Assembly: GCA_963377175.1 (NCBI GenBank)
Contig: CAUJNA010003771.1
Span: 1,489,087 to 1,553,086, forward strand
Direction: 5' to 3'
Origin: Effrenium voratum
Lineage: Eukaryota; Sar; Dinophyceae; Suessiales; Symbiodiniaceae
DNA length: 64,000 nucleotides
Positions 62,701 to 64,000 of the stretch are shown piece by piece. The notes beneath the pieces were generated by a model, which did not search any database, had not been told where the DNA came from, and saw only the letters and a list, made by a program, of their open reading frames with translations. Within the stretch, counting starts at the first letter, position 1; every line of letters begins with the position of its first letter. The position numbers and the translations under genes were made by a program.

Positions 62701-64000
62701 ACCCTCTTTTGGGTTAGTTTAGAGGGAAACGAATACGAAACCCTCCGTTCGGAGGGTTCACCGATTTTGAGACAACCCCATGTGTGCAGCGAACCGTGTT
62801 CGCAAGGGGTCAAAGACAGCTTACCCTCCTTCAGACCAGTGTGGAATCTTCCAGGACGGGTGTGTCTTCTTTTGAGATTCCTCTTTAGGGGTTGGTTTGA
62901 AGGACCGCCAATCTTTGGGGTTGCCCTATTTTGAGACAAACCCGAATCTCACCGTACATGAAGCAAAGATTTCCAAAGGGGTCCTAGGAGCTTCCATGTT
63001 AGGCTGGAGTCTGAATCGTTTTCCACACATTTGAGCTCGTCTTAGTCGTTTGAGTTCGAATTCCCTAGTTGCACGGCGTCCCCGAACAAATCAAGGCCAA
63101 TATTGCCATGTGCCCAAAATATTCAGCCTTGCAAGTCCGTTGGATTAAGGGTTTTTGACACCACAAAGAAACCACCCAGGTTGCAAGGCGCACAGTTATT
63201 TCCCTCAATTGTTGGGACGCACTACATTACATATTCCAGTTTCACCAATCCTGGGGTATCCTCCACAACTTGGTTTGTTTCTGGTAGGCTAAATATGATT
63301 CACAATCACAGAATATTATTTTGGCAGTAGCCCAGCTGTGCGATGTGGACCAAGAGTCCCTAAATTGGGTGTGTTTTTGTGAGGGTACCCTTTCTGGTAG
63401 GTTTACAAAGGAAAACCAAGAGAGAGCTTACCTGGGAATTTCTTATTTTACTTGGCGACTTCTCATTTCAGGTTGTGTACGTATTGCAAACTTTGAAAGA
63501 CCAGCGCCGAATAGCGCCCACTTGGATGTGCTGGCTCGGTGGCTAACTTGGGGTTTCGGTCGGTCGGTCCGAGGTGTGCTGGGGGTGATGCTGGGGCCCA
63601 CCCTCTTCAAGGTCATGAAACTTCGGAAGGCCAGGCACAGGCGTGAATGACTCCAACTTTCAAGGGTGCCTTACTGGGCAAAACTCGGTTTATGTGGACA
63701 AACCAACCCCGAGCCTTAACAAGGTGGCGTTCGCAAGATCAAACAGGCGGCAGGCGTCCAGATCTCTCTTGGATACATACTCTCGTGCACGAAGCTCATA
63801 TCTCAAAGAGGCCAAGTCCATTGCCCGTGTTTCAACCTTTGCTTCGATTTGCTTAAGTCTTTGTTTTGTTTTCCCCCGTTAGTATTATCGGGAGTCTACT
63901 TGGGGAAAAAACACATGTTTTTCCTAGGGGCTTTAACAACTTGGGGTTTCTGTGAGGAGGCTTCCCTTTAAATTGCCTTTCCATCCACAGGCTTCCATTA
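20722..64000 (+). CDS. PLGG1-like: LrgA-LrgB fusion, PLGG1-like plastid glycolate/glycerate translocator (split over about 20 exons, 3' end beyond window)
   Basis: The family (plant PLGG1; bacterial LrgA/CidA plus LrgB/CidB fused) sits in the plastid inner envelope and exchanges photorespiratory glycolate for glycerate. Compared with PLGG1 from memory, the exons fall in order: LrgA start (26935), the EPxxxFLxxW and FFVPALVP signature of LrgA (28488, 29247), the last LrgA membrane helix (31383, 32746), a Pro-rich linker (33989, 34565), then LrgB: GRRLPPKTQKFVHPLL (39293), PGGGALLYFLLPVAVV (43599), LLFENRRLIRKDLGPILFTS (60012), RLFGLSRPFALS (60937), IAMGMASMLG with VAMTTFSG (62159) and LGVMLGPTLFKVMKLR (63574). 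From 28488 onward every junction keeps codon phase. Donors are GC eleven times, GA once, GT once; acceptors are mostly AG|G. One LrgA helix (about 20 residues after 27964) was not located, and the C-terminal LrgB GTASHxxGTA-type segment must lie beyond 64000. The 43677-60011 intron contains the antisense 44-57 kb locus. The family call is strong; the substrate is inferred, and the exons before 26935 are tentative. Confidence 0.8.
20797..21844. other. Spacer/intron with family 2 copy and 26-bp tandem repeat
   Basis: Contains a TA microsatellite (20901-20920), a diverged family 2 element (21199-21279) and a short tandem array (21690-21768). An inverted arrangement of ccccggactaataaacccct (21373) and attaatccggggtcaacatt (21461) suggests another palindromic element. 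Confidence 0.5.
21690..21768. repeat. 26-bp tandem repeat, about three copies
   Basis: The unit is ttccttacagggagttaaca followed by ggaatc. Copies start near 21690, 21710 and 21736. Confidence 0.85.
21845..22135 (+). CDS. 97-codon GC-rich exon, probably in the N-terminal region of the LrgA/LrgB gene
   Basis: Bounded by a textbook acceptor (cttttaatctctcag-like context, AG|G) and a GT donor at 22136. The segment is 291 bases, exactly 97 codons, phase 0 at both ends. It reads DDERVFIHSACLMRTRSRWK, later GDTVFVGRAIAAMQRSG and PSLPEFRRPVAVASLDARLR. It is basic with no recognised domain, and would fit a targeting or linker region before the LrgA domain. Other frames are also open, and membership in the downstream gene is inferred only from order and phase. 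Confidence 0.45.
22136..24501. other. Repeat-rich intron/spacer
   Basis: No gene recognised. Contains a complete family 6 element (23433-23533) and ggactc and cggt simple repeats (23230-23410). Diverged palindromic repeat copies occur near 22540. Confidence 0.45.
23433..23533. repeat. MITE-like family 6, complete copy
   Basis: Left cctacctggagtctccatga and right tagagactccaggtagg are inverted, with gacccctt and aagggtca continuing the stem. Other copies start at 14574 and 60305. Confidence 0.8.
24502..24529 (+). CDS. Candidate 28-base microexon
   Basis: After ACCGAG| the frame reads AKAAKADAQ, then a GC donor leaves phase 1. Entering phase 0 and leaving phase 1 are what is needed to connect the exon at 21845 to the one at 26935. 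Open sequence extends to both sides, so the borders are tentative. Confidence 0.3.
24969..25087. repeat. MITE-like family 3 copy
   Basis: Starts ccctaagggtcccgactgg and ends gggtcgtgaccctcagg, with interior ggttctccattggagggtcc and cctgcattggaggggtc. Nearly colinear with the copy at 35450. Confidence 0.75.
25734..25834. repeat. MITE-like family 2 copy
   Basis: ctcacttcccgggttcatgg at the left, ccactcaggaagtgag at the right, interior ggaagaccatgttagtggca. Confidence 0.8.
25845..25903. repeat. 20-bp tandem repeat, three copies
   Basis: Unit ggggaccccccaacatggtg. It is followed directly by a copy of the dispersed palindromic repeat (ggttgtcctttgactttccc). Confidence 0.95.
26710..26807. repeat. 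MITE-like family 2 copy, diverged
   Basis: cactttctgagttggactt at the left and ccactggggaagtgag at the right, with caagtttggacttttgttcg inside. Confidence 0.65.
26935..27113 (+). CDS. PLGG1-like: Exon: basic lead-in and first LrgA membrane helix
   Basis: After CCAAG|G the frame reads RNRGAGTAARKKILAETLRE, then SILSQVAEVGGMLIVFFSML. The basic amphipathic part fits the end of a plastid targeting region, and the hydrophobic stretch matches the first helix of LrgA. A GC donor after 27113 gives phase 0. The frame is open back to 26898, so the start could be slightly earlier. Confidence 0.65.
27244..27330. repeat. 37-bp direct duplication
   Basis: tagcgggggagctgaagacg and the following 17 bases occur at 27244-27280 and, identically, at 27294-27330, separated by 13 bases. 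A recent local duplication. Confidence 0.95.
27817..27837 (+). CDS. PLGG1-like: 21-base microexon VDAIQHA
   Basis: Good polypyrimidine acceptor (gctgcttggatttcag), then seven codons VDAIQHA in phase 0, then GT. Joined to FFSML it gives FFSMLVDAIQHA, which follows the FSxxDxxxxxA pattern at the start of LrgA in PLGG1. Confidence 0.5.
27931..27964 (+). CDS. PLGG1-like: Tentative microexon with the LrgA FP motif
   Basis: After CTTGCAG the phase-0 frame reads ILRFPPGNATSG. It could correspond to the IxFPSALFG segment of LrgA. The donor (GT at 27965) is uncertain and the phase does not meet the exon at 28488, so at least one further exon must lie between. Confidence 0.35.
28488..28544 (+). CDS. 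PLGG1-like: Exon: LrgA EPGYRFLVKW segment
   Basis: Reads LAGKVFRVLEPGYRFLVKW, matching the FFEPAFLFIQRW stretch of PLGG1. Acceptor CGCAG|G; GC donor after the second base of the Trp codon. The next exon supplies the final G. Confidence 0.75.
28570..28689. repeat. MITE-like family 1 copy
   Basis: ggtcccccag at the left and ctactggaggacctag at the right, interior ttcccctactaaaatagact. ATGTC occurs on both sides and may be a target duplication. It lies in the intron 26 bases after the exon ending at 28544. Confidence 0.75.
29092..29146. repeat. ATGA microsatellite
   Basis: Tandem gaat units that turn into gaaat units toward the right. Confidence 0.95.
29247..29290 (+). CDS. PLGG1-like: Exon: LrgA FFVPALVP segment
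   Basis: Reads LIVFFVPALVPCSD. Joined to the previous exon it gives FLVKWLIVFFVPALVP, which tracks the FIQRWLPLFYVPSLVVLP core of PLGG1. Acceptor GCGCAG|G; GC donor at 29291. The open frame runs upstream to about 29149 (KQAVDLLKLGSEFIKQVQSD), which could be an alternative longer exon. Confidence 0.75.
30054..30143. repeat. MITE-like family 2 copy
   Basis: ctcacttcctggactttatg at the left, ccactccactcaggaaatg at the right, interior accggtttgctggtaaacaa. Confidence 0.75.
30932..31099. repeat. MITE-like family 4 copy
   Basis: cttcggccaagttagtaagt at the left and gctgactaacttggccgag at the right form the inverted ends. Confidence 0.7.
31218..31312. repeat. MITE-like family 5, complete copy
   Basis: tgggtcaaaaataggtaccc at the left and gcttaattttgaccca at the right, interior aacctgcggttcaaattctg. 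Confidence 0.75.
31383..31406 (+). CDS. PLGG1-like: 24-base microexon in LrgA helix
   Basis: Reads VLLLLLV with split Gly codons at both ends. Acceptor CTGAG|G; GC donor (GTGG|GC). Splicing to 32746 gives LLLLLVGWFITFTGTAAIAS, matching the KICYIVAGGWLASL helix of PLGG1. Confidence 0.6.
32499..32625. repeat. MITE-like family 4 copy
   Basis: ctttggccaagttgggttca at the left and cgcttactaacctggccaaa at the right. Confidence 0.6.
32746..32796 (+). CDS. PLGG1-like: Exon: last LrgA membrane helix, GA donor
   Basis: Reads WFITFTGTAAIASTLA after CCTAG|G. The frame hits a stop just downstream (TAG at 32798-32800), and a GA donor after the A at 32796 restores phase with the exon at 33989. Confidence 0.7.
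33166..33269. repeat. MITE-like family 4 copy
   Basis: gtttggccaagatagcaagt at the left and cactcaacttggccaaga at the right. Confidence 0.65.
33989..34051 (+). CDS. PLGG1-like: Exon: Pro-rich LrgA-LrgB linker, first part
   Basis: Reads AFPEPNLEAPAPSPEPTRLG after CCTAG|G. It corresponds to the acidic, Pro-rich linker between the two domains of PLGG1. A GC donor at 34052 gives phase 1; GC at 34057 and GA at 34060 are alternatives. Confidence 0.55.
34565..34629 (+). CDS. PLGG1-like: Exon: linker, second part
   Basis: Reads RLPR, then PTEKPAPADRLPYFRFV. Acceptor GTCAG|C, GC donor at 34630, leaving phase 0. The PYFRFV end matches the position of FSTLELWSW before LrgB. Confidence 0.55.
34630..36976. 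other. Intron
   Basis: Repeat-rich. Apart from the family 3 element it has a partial family 4 end (36344-36460) and a T-rich block around 35880-36200 whose long open frames are hydrophobic in several frames and have no supporting splice context. Confidence 0.45.
35450..35570. repeat. MITE-like family 3 copy
   Basis: ccctaagggtcccgactg at the left and ggggtcatgacccttgggg at the right. Confidence 0.75.
36977..37048 (+). CDS. PLGG1-like: Exon: first LrgB helix
   Basis: Reads VGMILAGAAASLGFGTGFDQ then NLFM. Acceptor GCCCAG|G, GC donor at 37049, phase 0 both ends. It corresponds to the SGIFVVSFVGAL helix that opens LrgB in PLGG1. Confidence 0.65.
37160..37330. repeat. TTTG/CTTG tetranucleotide tract
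   Basis: Long run of gttt and gctt units followed by duplicated gggtttgttattgttgcttg. The Lys/Gln/Thr/Asn and Cys/Leu/Val frames it opens are not genes. Confidence 0.95.
37627..37727. repeat. MITE-like family 2 copy
   Basis: ctcacactccctgagttcat at the left; the right end gtccactctttg is diverged. Interior cattttagaggcaaacaaaa. Confidence 0.7.
37728..39292. other. Intron, no gene recognised
   Basis: Diverged palindromic repeats (for example 38770-38835) and fragments of family 4 (38120-38210). A modest open frame at 38187-38375 (LTQYDNQGTRSFTTTQTRNG) has no splice support. Confidence 0.4.
39293..39376 (+). CDS. PLGG1-like: Exon: LrgB LPPKTQKFVHPLL segment
   Basis: Reads ICAALAGFTLGRRLPPKTQK, then FVHPLLGA. 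Strong acceptor (tttctttctcag), the only GT donor in the assured part of the gene (gtatgtcg), phase 0. Matches GYIVGSGLPSSIKKVFHPII of PLGG1 closely. Confidence 0.8.
39437..39549. repeat. MITE-like family 1 copy with TGTT target duplication
   Basis: ctaggtctcccagtag at the left and gctggagggcctag at the right. TGTT immediately precedes (39433-39436) and follows (39550-39553). Confidence 0.8.
40267..40372. repeat. MITE-like family 2 copy abutting an exon
   Basis: ctcacttcctgagtccatga at the left and ccactcagtgagatgag at the right, interior ggaccattttagtggtaaat. Its last two bases are the AG before the coding segment at 40373. Confidence 0.75.
40373..40476 (+). CDS. PLGG1-like: Exon: LrgB helix FVCAAATFAAAS
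   Basis: Reads LFVCAAATFAAASMWVFLEP then GAFDGN. The start is either 40373 (consensus AG|G, six extra residues) or 40391 (GAG|CCG), both phase 0. The end is a GC donor at 40477 or a GA donor at 40471, both phase 2. Matches the CCALSAVLAALAFGYASGSG region of PLGG1. Confidence 0.65.
41010..41134. repeat. MITE-like family 4 copy
   Basis: gttcgaccaagttagcaagt at the left and caacttgctaacttggccga at the right; one of the best-preserved inverted pairs of the family. Confidence 0.75.
41412..41897. repeat. Dispersed duplication of a 50-bp segment
   Basis: agaaaatgtggaatgatccg and the following gattcccctgtaaat occur at 41412-41462 and 41849-41897. A third diverged version lies near 41785-41820. Confidence 0.8.
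42510..43012. repeat. CA/CCCACA microsatellite, about 500 bp
   Basis: Tandem cacaca, cccaca and ccacgc units with drift from CA-rich to CG-containing versions. All frames are open (Thr-His-Pro or Cys-Val-Gly), which is an artefact. A shorter CA run follows at 43296-43320. Confidence 0.97.
43599..43676 (+). CDS. PLGG1-like: Exon: LrgB PGGGALLYFLLPVAVV helix
   Basis: Reads IRIYSAWPGGGALLYFLLPV then AVVHL. Acceptor CTGAG|G, GC donor at 43677, phase 2. If unspliced it would stop at 43690. It matches DPGAGDILMGFLGSVILSFA of PLGG1, and joins HLR to SLGMLLFENRRL across a 16.3-kb intron. Confidence 0.75.
44255..46060 (-). CDS. 601-codon open frame with YGDEGRG motif, lineage-expanded protein
   Basis: The longest open frame in the window, uninterrupted on the minus strand, ending in TAA. 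It has no ATG at its upstream end; the first codon taken is GTG, so it is probably an exon that continues upstream (in frame: EVPANTVANLAHDL). Landmarks from the N-terminus are SYHQFHKGDGEILPLPYLAP, PVAVYGDEGRGVRRGQ (about residue 125), GSKGDMRWFDRIAYLNRTWS (about 255), a CAEC pair, RRDVFHIGKQGVLRHF, and a C-terminal LAWNNELGEDLVGRVCRLAR. I recall this landmark set from large families of hypothetical proteins in dinoflagellate genomes. The copy number suggests mobility, but no DDE triad or other catalytic signature is clear. A GTAAAA donor-like site lies at the stop, so splicing onward is possible. Confidence 0.65.
   Translation of the reverse strand: MANLAHDLQQELGKSGLKRPFSHPSRSLHRMVERAGLRWKVPISYHQFHKGDGEILPLPYLAPKDLVQHLLEHCPEVFWGGLRDPQEAAKSLKSFWMAYKQQHPEHVVFQQADGESSLEYSIPVAVYGDEGRGVRRGQTALFALEAILGFHSAKNMREGKNSCFCQSCEVSEPIRKRFCNSLREAPEHSEAFAFQTTCNTEHSFLSRFCLWLLPCSIYKPYPLALDELLTVVAQGLRELFYEGVLAHGRCWTITLIGSKGDMRWFDRIAYLNRTWSTKGRKRDLGMCAECHAGLPGMPYEDVSEHPSWETTCFASRPWSEEWVEPPLSRVPFESGDSARPEMLYRRDVFHIGKQGVLRHFTASVLVTLFSLGYFSVGAGDGQAADVKLLRAHGHFSLWCTAVGKNPSLRSFSKSLLNWKSWKHFPWFNVKGSDATLLLRWMYTLLTELIMTAERPANHGLLSTMRATAQAGDDFYRLMYAHNLWLAPKCAAQLVQYSTAFLNGYVLLAQHAFDQRLTTFAMVPKIHAYRHLILDLERALEAQHTAVINPLAWNNELGEDLVGRVCRLARRVDVRLQMRRTLILFLVKARAVHLRARARLCK
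46627..46929 (-). CDS. Exon with Lys/Ala-rich tail, part of the antisense locus
   Basis: Reads HHPRTFELIGNWCVVCLSAR, then IQALGIEDRARLDTSS and a basic tail KKTPAEKKERTSAKGAKARA. It is coding-like and on the same strand as the neighbouring exons. Borders are not resolved; a stop follows the tail at its 3' end. No domain named. Confidence 0.5.
   Translation of the reverse strand: MHHPRTFELIGNWCVVCLSARAIQALGIEDRARLDTSSCTVIHYGVPASFSRNFYPKVKKTPAEKKERTSAKGAKARAKPKAKSKAKIEKPASPPAKKGR
47371..47545 (-). CDS. Acidic exon of the antisense locus
   Basis: Between CATTTCAG|G and GCAA|GT the frame reads KPGEPDEDDEVEEAEDIVDL, EAEEESRKSQRKNAGLPELE and DDALPSSQAPKL. Strongly acidic, probably disordered. The borders look like standard splice sites. 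Confidence 0.5.
47690..47960 (-). CDS. Coding-like segment, frame ambiguous
   Basis: After GCCTGCAG| one frame reads NCRQWQTVLDVFGEPGQTAF with Cys pairs (CCFYCAL); another reads PDVPSLTSAFPKPEPKTSKR further on. An intron may join the two. It lies between exons on the same strand. Confidence 0.4.
48627..49066. repeat. 95-bp tandem repeat, about 4.5 copies
   Basis: Near-identical units begin cgatacgtccacccgaaaac at 48654, 48748, 48843, 48938 and 49033. Only one or two bases differ between units. The length is 3n+2, so a reading frame shifts from copy to copy while all stay open. A diverged unit end follows (49080-49120, ctgctgggtaattagcagag). Confidence 0.95.
49490..49905 (-). repeat. Diverged duplicated exon/intron fragments
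   Basis: caaccctgtccgcactgaca occurs at 49530 and 49670 with a third variant at 49855. ttttggtgttcttcttggct (49620), ttttgatgttcttcttggtt (49808) and a variant at 49890 show the same block repeated three times. On the minus strand they correspond to the KNIEQIFQMCGF end of the exon at 49880-50319 and its flank. Confidence 0.6.
49880..50319 (-). CDS. Exon of the antisense locus
   Basis: Reads ETLESHSQLVAAPVHPLPTP through SETLVDEEPLDEIFQVPDVP to a basic end AIRSRLRRVMTPTAKGG and GGKSRKNIEQIFQMCGFN. Pro/Glu-rich then basic; no domain recognised. Its end is repeated in diverged form downstream. Confidence 0.5.
50320..51020. other. Spacer in the antisense locus, weak coding signal
   Basis: Short open frames on both strands; none has convincing borders. 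The strip 50840-51010 on the minus strand (RQIRRCPRTHLAKLTAPLRL) is possibly coding. Confidence 0.3.
51021..51350 (-). CDS. Coding-like segment after the methyltransferase-like core
   Basis: Reads LAPTDFTQRWLENNWHLLEY and REQCVPCQLG, then after a possible short intron LMEGLGAIMEQSPWLKESTD and AELMRELHVARFASG. The frame changes once inside, so at least two exons are involved. It probably continues the gene ending at 51547. Confidence 0.45.
   Translation of the reverse strand: MAPTDFTQRWLENNWHLLEYREQCVPCQLGPQLGRSNCPTRTISLNSCSYRLTSKTLMASSRTWSSRTLMEGLGAIMEQSPWLKESTDAELMRELHVARFASGALAFRN
51385..51445. repeat. 20-bp tandem repeat, 2.5 copies
   Basis: Unit aatcgccgtttggccggcaa, next to a run of ten A. 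Too short to infer more. Confidence 0.85.
51547..51722 (-). CDS. Exon k
   Basis: Reads AVTDEELRIRVGTLQWSSWP, EANVVEALLYVRKSQRLVIP and EAWKALVPSAEEIAKHLDE. Acceptor CCCAG|G; canonical GTAAGT donor. Phase 0 in, phase 2 out. Confidence 0.65.
51547..57113 (-). CDS. Multi-exon gene: KEA-repeat, FARRxCP and cytosine-C5-methyltransferase-like core
   Basis: Exons in order of transcription: 57113-56762, 56556-55202, 55091-54510, 54321-54219, about 53333-53200, about 52880-52650, about 52594-52400, 52351-52205, 52131-51931, 51864-51777, 51722-51547. Where both borders are defined the phases agree. Donors are GC, GC, GA, GT, then GT, GT, GA, GC, GT. Protein order: acidic N-terminus, a long Lys-Glu-Ala repeat, Gly/Arg-rich stretch, FARRFCPKG motif, then HVVECFSGISRIAKFAARAG (like motif I of C5 methyltransferases), LNVFALVCSSYSTVN (motif IV position, with VCSS where the family has PCQ), STWLIENPAGS (motif VI, ENV-like), and RYIDGSQKARFTG with LKKSQSYPVGF (like motifs IX-X). 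I recall this chain as greatly expanded in dinoflagellates. Catalytic activity is doubtful because the PCQ loop is altered. Whether it is a host gene or carried by a mobile element is open. Confidence 0.65.
51777..51864 (-). CDS. Exon j: SYPVGF segment
   Basis: Joined to exon i it restores LKKSQSYPVGFAKELISMF, the form I recall for this family. GC donor (GAG|GCC) to exon k across a 54-base intron. Confidence 0.65.
51931..52131 (-). CDS. Exon i: RYIDGSQKARFTG segment
   Basis: Reads FWMMQFGGNTPKRSMVVSNS, LDRGTLRRRAVNIKKK and TRRYIDGSQKARFTGAPGLK. A GA donor (CA|GAAACT) opens a 66-base intron that has no stop and a length divisible by three, so an ORF finder reads straight through it. Confidence 0.7.
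52205..52351 (-). CDS. Exon h: WLIENPAGS (motif VI-like)
   Basis: Reads CTLLLALVSCMTSTWLIENP, AGSCILRHPRLQWLFKRMRE and LGMPAFQLQ. The frame stops just after a GT donor. Acceptor CTGTCAG. Phases 2/2 fit both neighbours. Confidence 0.7.
52400..52594 (-). CDS. Exon g: LVCSSYS (motif IV position)
   Basis: Reads MSLNVFALVCSSYSTVNRHT, then SQRDALTPLGQEGFPHVRAG and NIMTSRRGTAEK. Canonical GTAAGT donor at 52399. The upstream border is approximate. Confidence 0.65.
52650..52880 (-). CDS. Exon f: methyltransferase motif I-like
   Basis: Reads LDLHVVECFSGISRIAKFAA, RAGLASRALDITLDPDYGKP, a basic insertion RRRSKRNGKKKR and SEAGFVFLGSLLNIEAA. Borders approximate. Confidence 0.6.
53200..53333 (-). CDS. Exon e (tentative)
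   Basis: After AACGCAG|G the frame reads DLNFLIVSLCPGSRSSGLMA and MLACLWKAASARAARGA. The entering phase matches exon d. The 3' border is not determined. Confidence 0.45.
53334..54218. other. Intron-like stretch, no coding recognised
   Basis: No convincing frame on either strand. Includes a GC-rich patch (53900-54010) with restriction-site-like gcatgc and ccggcc palindromes. Confidence 0.4.
54219..54321 (-). CDS. Exon d
   Basis: After a polypyrimidine acceptor (tttgctcttcccttctggcag) the frame reads DEFYNLCSHNEEFLAAQDYK, GFFEVAAKLCQEFP. GT donor. 103 bases, phase 0 in and 1 out. Confidence 0.65.
54510..55091 (-). CDS. Exon c: Arg/Gly-rich region and FARRFCPKG motif
   Basis: Reads VPLVSRRQQLSAG, an acidic patch, Gly/Arg repeats (GRGRGGGGKGRGRG), a basic Ala/Lys segment, then PATFARRFCPKGESMKARWS and AIKDAFEIHLKPRLQAPSQR. 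194 codons, phase 0 at both ends; GA donor (CAG|GAC). The Gly/Arg tract suggests nucleic-acid binding, which is inference. Confidence 0.7.
55202..56556 (-). CDS. Exon b: Lys-Glu-Ala tripeptide repeat
   Basis: 1355 bases. Begins RCMDNLETLPMVVHDVSEAR, then an Ala-rich helix (EAAAAERRADEAARQAAQAA) and, from about 56130 to 55620, about 55 tripeptides mostly KEA with KDA, KEV, KQA, EEA and KAA variants. It ends in a bipartite basic segment (KSKRTAEAAPAETSKAKKPR). Acceptor TTTCACAG|G, GC donor. The repeat should form one long charged helix. The opposite strand is open too, only because the DNA is a triplet repeat. Confidence 0.7.
56762..57113 (-). CDS. Exon a: acidic N-terminal exon
   Basis: Reads DPLLKGLWETFDTYWDAPPE, PSPEEQLPEVLAIEDGEPAD and ends SREEVLQRMEAVKQELA. 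GC donor gives phase 1, matching exon b. Start codon not identified; an upstream exon is likely. Confidence 0.6.
57583..57896. repeat. 75-82 bp tandem repeat, four copies
   Basis: Units share caaattagatctatcccc, actgaggattcgcgggttca and cataagtttgggccagg, with insertions between copies. Located just upstream of the antisense gene's first recognised exon. Confidence 0.9.
57897..59691. other. No gene recognised
   Basis: 57900-58600 is A/C-rich with several short open frames on both strands; 58700-59500 is T-rich spacer. The minus-strand frame 58660-59283 lacks splice context and family resemblance. Confidence 0.4.
59692..59796. repeat. MITE-like family 2 copy
   Basis: ctcacttcccgagttcctga at the left; aatccactcgatcggaggtg at the right; interior ggaccattttagtggttaaa. 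Confidence 0.8.
59939..59972. repeat. 34-bp perfect palindrome
   Basis: The 17-base arm gctcatttgccctcact is followed directly by its exact reverse complement, centred on ctag. It lies 39 bases before the exon at 60012. A tgcctcggg word occurs just before it (59903) and a tgcctcggc word after it (59999). Confidence 0.97.
60012..60109 (+). CDS. PLGG1-like: Exon: LrgB FENRRLIRKDLGPILFTS segment
   Basis: Reads SLGMLLFENRRLIRKDLGPI, LFTSAASSVLTI. Matches SMFKQRKLVKRHAAEIFTSV of PLGG1. Acceptor GCCGAG|A; GC donor (ATAG|GCC) at 60110. Confidence 0.8.
60305..60360. repeat. MITE-like family 6, partial copy
   Basis: tacctggagtctccatgact followed by diverged sequence. Related words (gactccaggaaccct) recur at 60750. 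Confidence 0.5.
60793..60864. repeat. G/C-rich 22-bp inverted repeat with 28-base loop
   Basis: The left arm ends gagggagccctaag and the right arm begins cttagggctccctc; 22 pairs are perfect. The left side is a G-run block (potential G-quadruplex) and the right side its C-rich partner. The loop holds a small ttcagccctgaa hairpin. Confidence 0.9.
60937..61018 (+). CDS. PLGG1-like: Exon: LrgB RLFGLSRPFALSTTARCAL segment
   Basis: Reads SAPLLSRLFGLSRPFALSTT, ARCALS. Matches STALVGRLVGLEPSLTVSIL then PRCITVAL of PLGG1. Acceptor ATGAG|G; GC donor at 61019, phase 2. A competing frame starting MRLRAAALAALRPL is open but does not fit LrgB. Confidence 0.8.
61019..62158. other. Intron with a family 1 element
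   Basis: No gene recognised apart from the repeat at 62005-62114. Confidence 0.5.
62005..62114. repeat. MITE-like family 1 copy with CCAT target duplication
   Basis: ctaggtccccagtagtg at the left and ctactggaggacctag at the right; CCAT flanks it exactly on both sides (62001-62004 and 62115-62118). Confidence 0.85.
62159..62229 (+). CDS. PLGG1-like: Exon: LrgB PIAMGMASMLG segment
   Basis: Reads IAMGMASMLGSPPPIAVAMT, TFS. This is the signature PIAMxxxxxLGGxPxxxAxxxxxTG of LrgB. Acceptor CGCAG|G, GC donor (TCAG|GCC). Confidence 0.8.
62230..63573. other. Intron, no gene recognised
   Basis: Diverged dispersed repeats (for example 62700-62790 and 62880-62945 with gaggttcaccgattttgaga and gttgccctattttgagacaa). 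Confidence 0.5.
63574..63640 (+). CDS. PLGG1-like: Last LrgB exon visible
   Basis: Reads VLGVMLGPTLFKVMKLRKAR. Matches LTGxLGAxxGPxLLKLLRI of LrgB. Acceptor TCCGAG|G. A GC donor at 63641 would continue the gene past the window; otherwise the frame stops at 63648-63650, which would remove the conserved C-terminal segment. Confidence 0.75.
63641..64000. other. Intron or 3' flank, no exon recognised
   Basis: No sequence resembling the LrgB C-terminus was found here. T-rich and G-rich spacer. Confidence 0.4.

Overview
The window looks like nuclear DNA of a photosynthetic dinoflagellate; the genus cannot be fixed from sequence alone. Four things point there. Coding sequence occurs as short GC-rich islands in a sea of repeats. 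Inferred introns start with GC or GA as well as GT and mostly end AG|G. Coding families that I recall as dinoflagellate-typical are present (a FARRxCP protein with a degenerate cytosine-methyltransferase core, and a YGDEGRG protein). One gene encodes a plastid-type LrgA-LrgB transporter. All exon borders below come from reading the sequence, matching codon phase and comparing with protein families from memory. No alignment, RNA or splice-site program was used.

Layout. 1-3.2 kb (+): a low-complexity open frame runs in from the left edge, then comes a compact four-exon gene (1830-3204; phases close exactly to 316 aa) of unknown function. 3.2-20.7 kb: repeats, an AT-rich degenerate satellite (5.65-6.48 kb) and a few isolated exon-like islands that I could not assemble. 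About 20.7 kb to beyond the right edge (+): one very long gene for a PLGG1-like protein (plastidal glycolate/glycerate translocator family, LrgA and LrgB fused). At least fourteen small exons from 28.5 to 63.6 kb chain in perfect codon phase, and eleven of their thirteen junctions use GC donors. About 960 coding bases are spread over 35 kb, with introns of up to 16.3 kb. Its last conserved segment lies past the window.

44.2-57.1 kb (-): a coding-dense block sits on the opposite strand inside the 16-kb intron of the transporter gene. Its upstream part (57.1-51.5 kb) is a multi-exon gene with an acidic N-terminus, about 55 Lys-Glu-Ala-type tripeptides, an Arg/Gly-rich stretch, a FARRFCPKG motif and a cytosine-C5-methyltransferase-like core split by introns of 48-73 bases. 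Its downstream part carries further exons, a 95-bp tandem repeat and a 601-codon open frame with a YGDEGRG motif. I read the block as a nested mobile or lineage-expanded locus, but no reverse transcriptase, integrase or proven transposase was recognised.

Most of the rest is short interspersed repeats of about 100-170 bp with terminal inverted repeats (at least six MITE-like families, some with 4-bp target duplications), minisatellites, microsatellites, a 34-bp perfect palindrome and a long G/C-rich hairpin. No rRNA, genuine tRNA, CRISPR array or prokaryotic feature was found.
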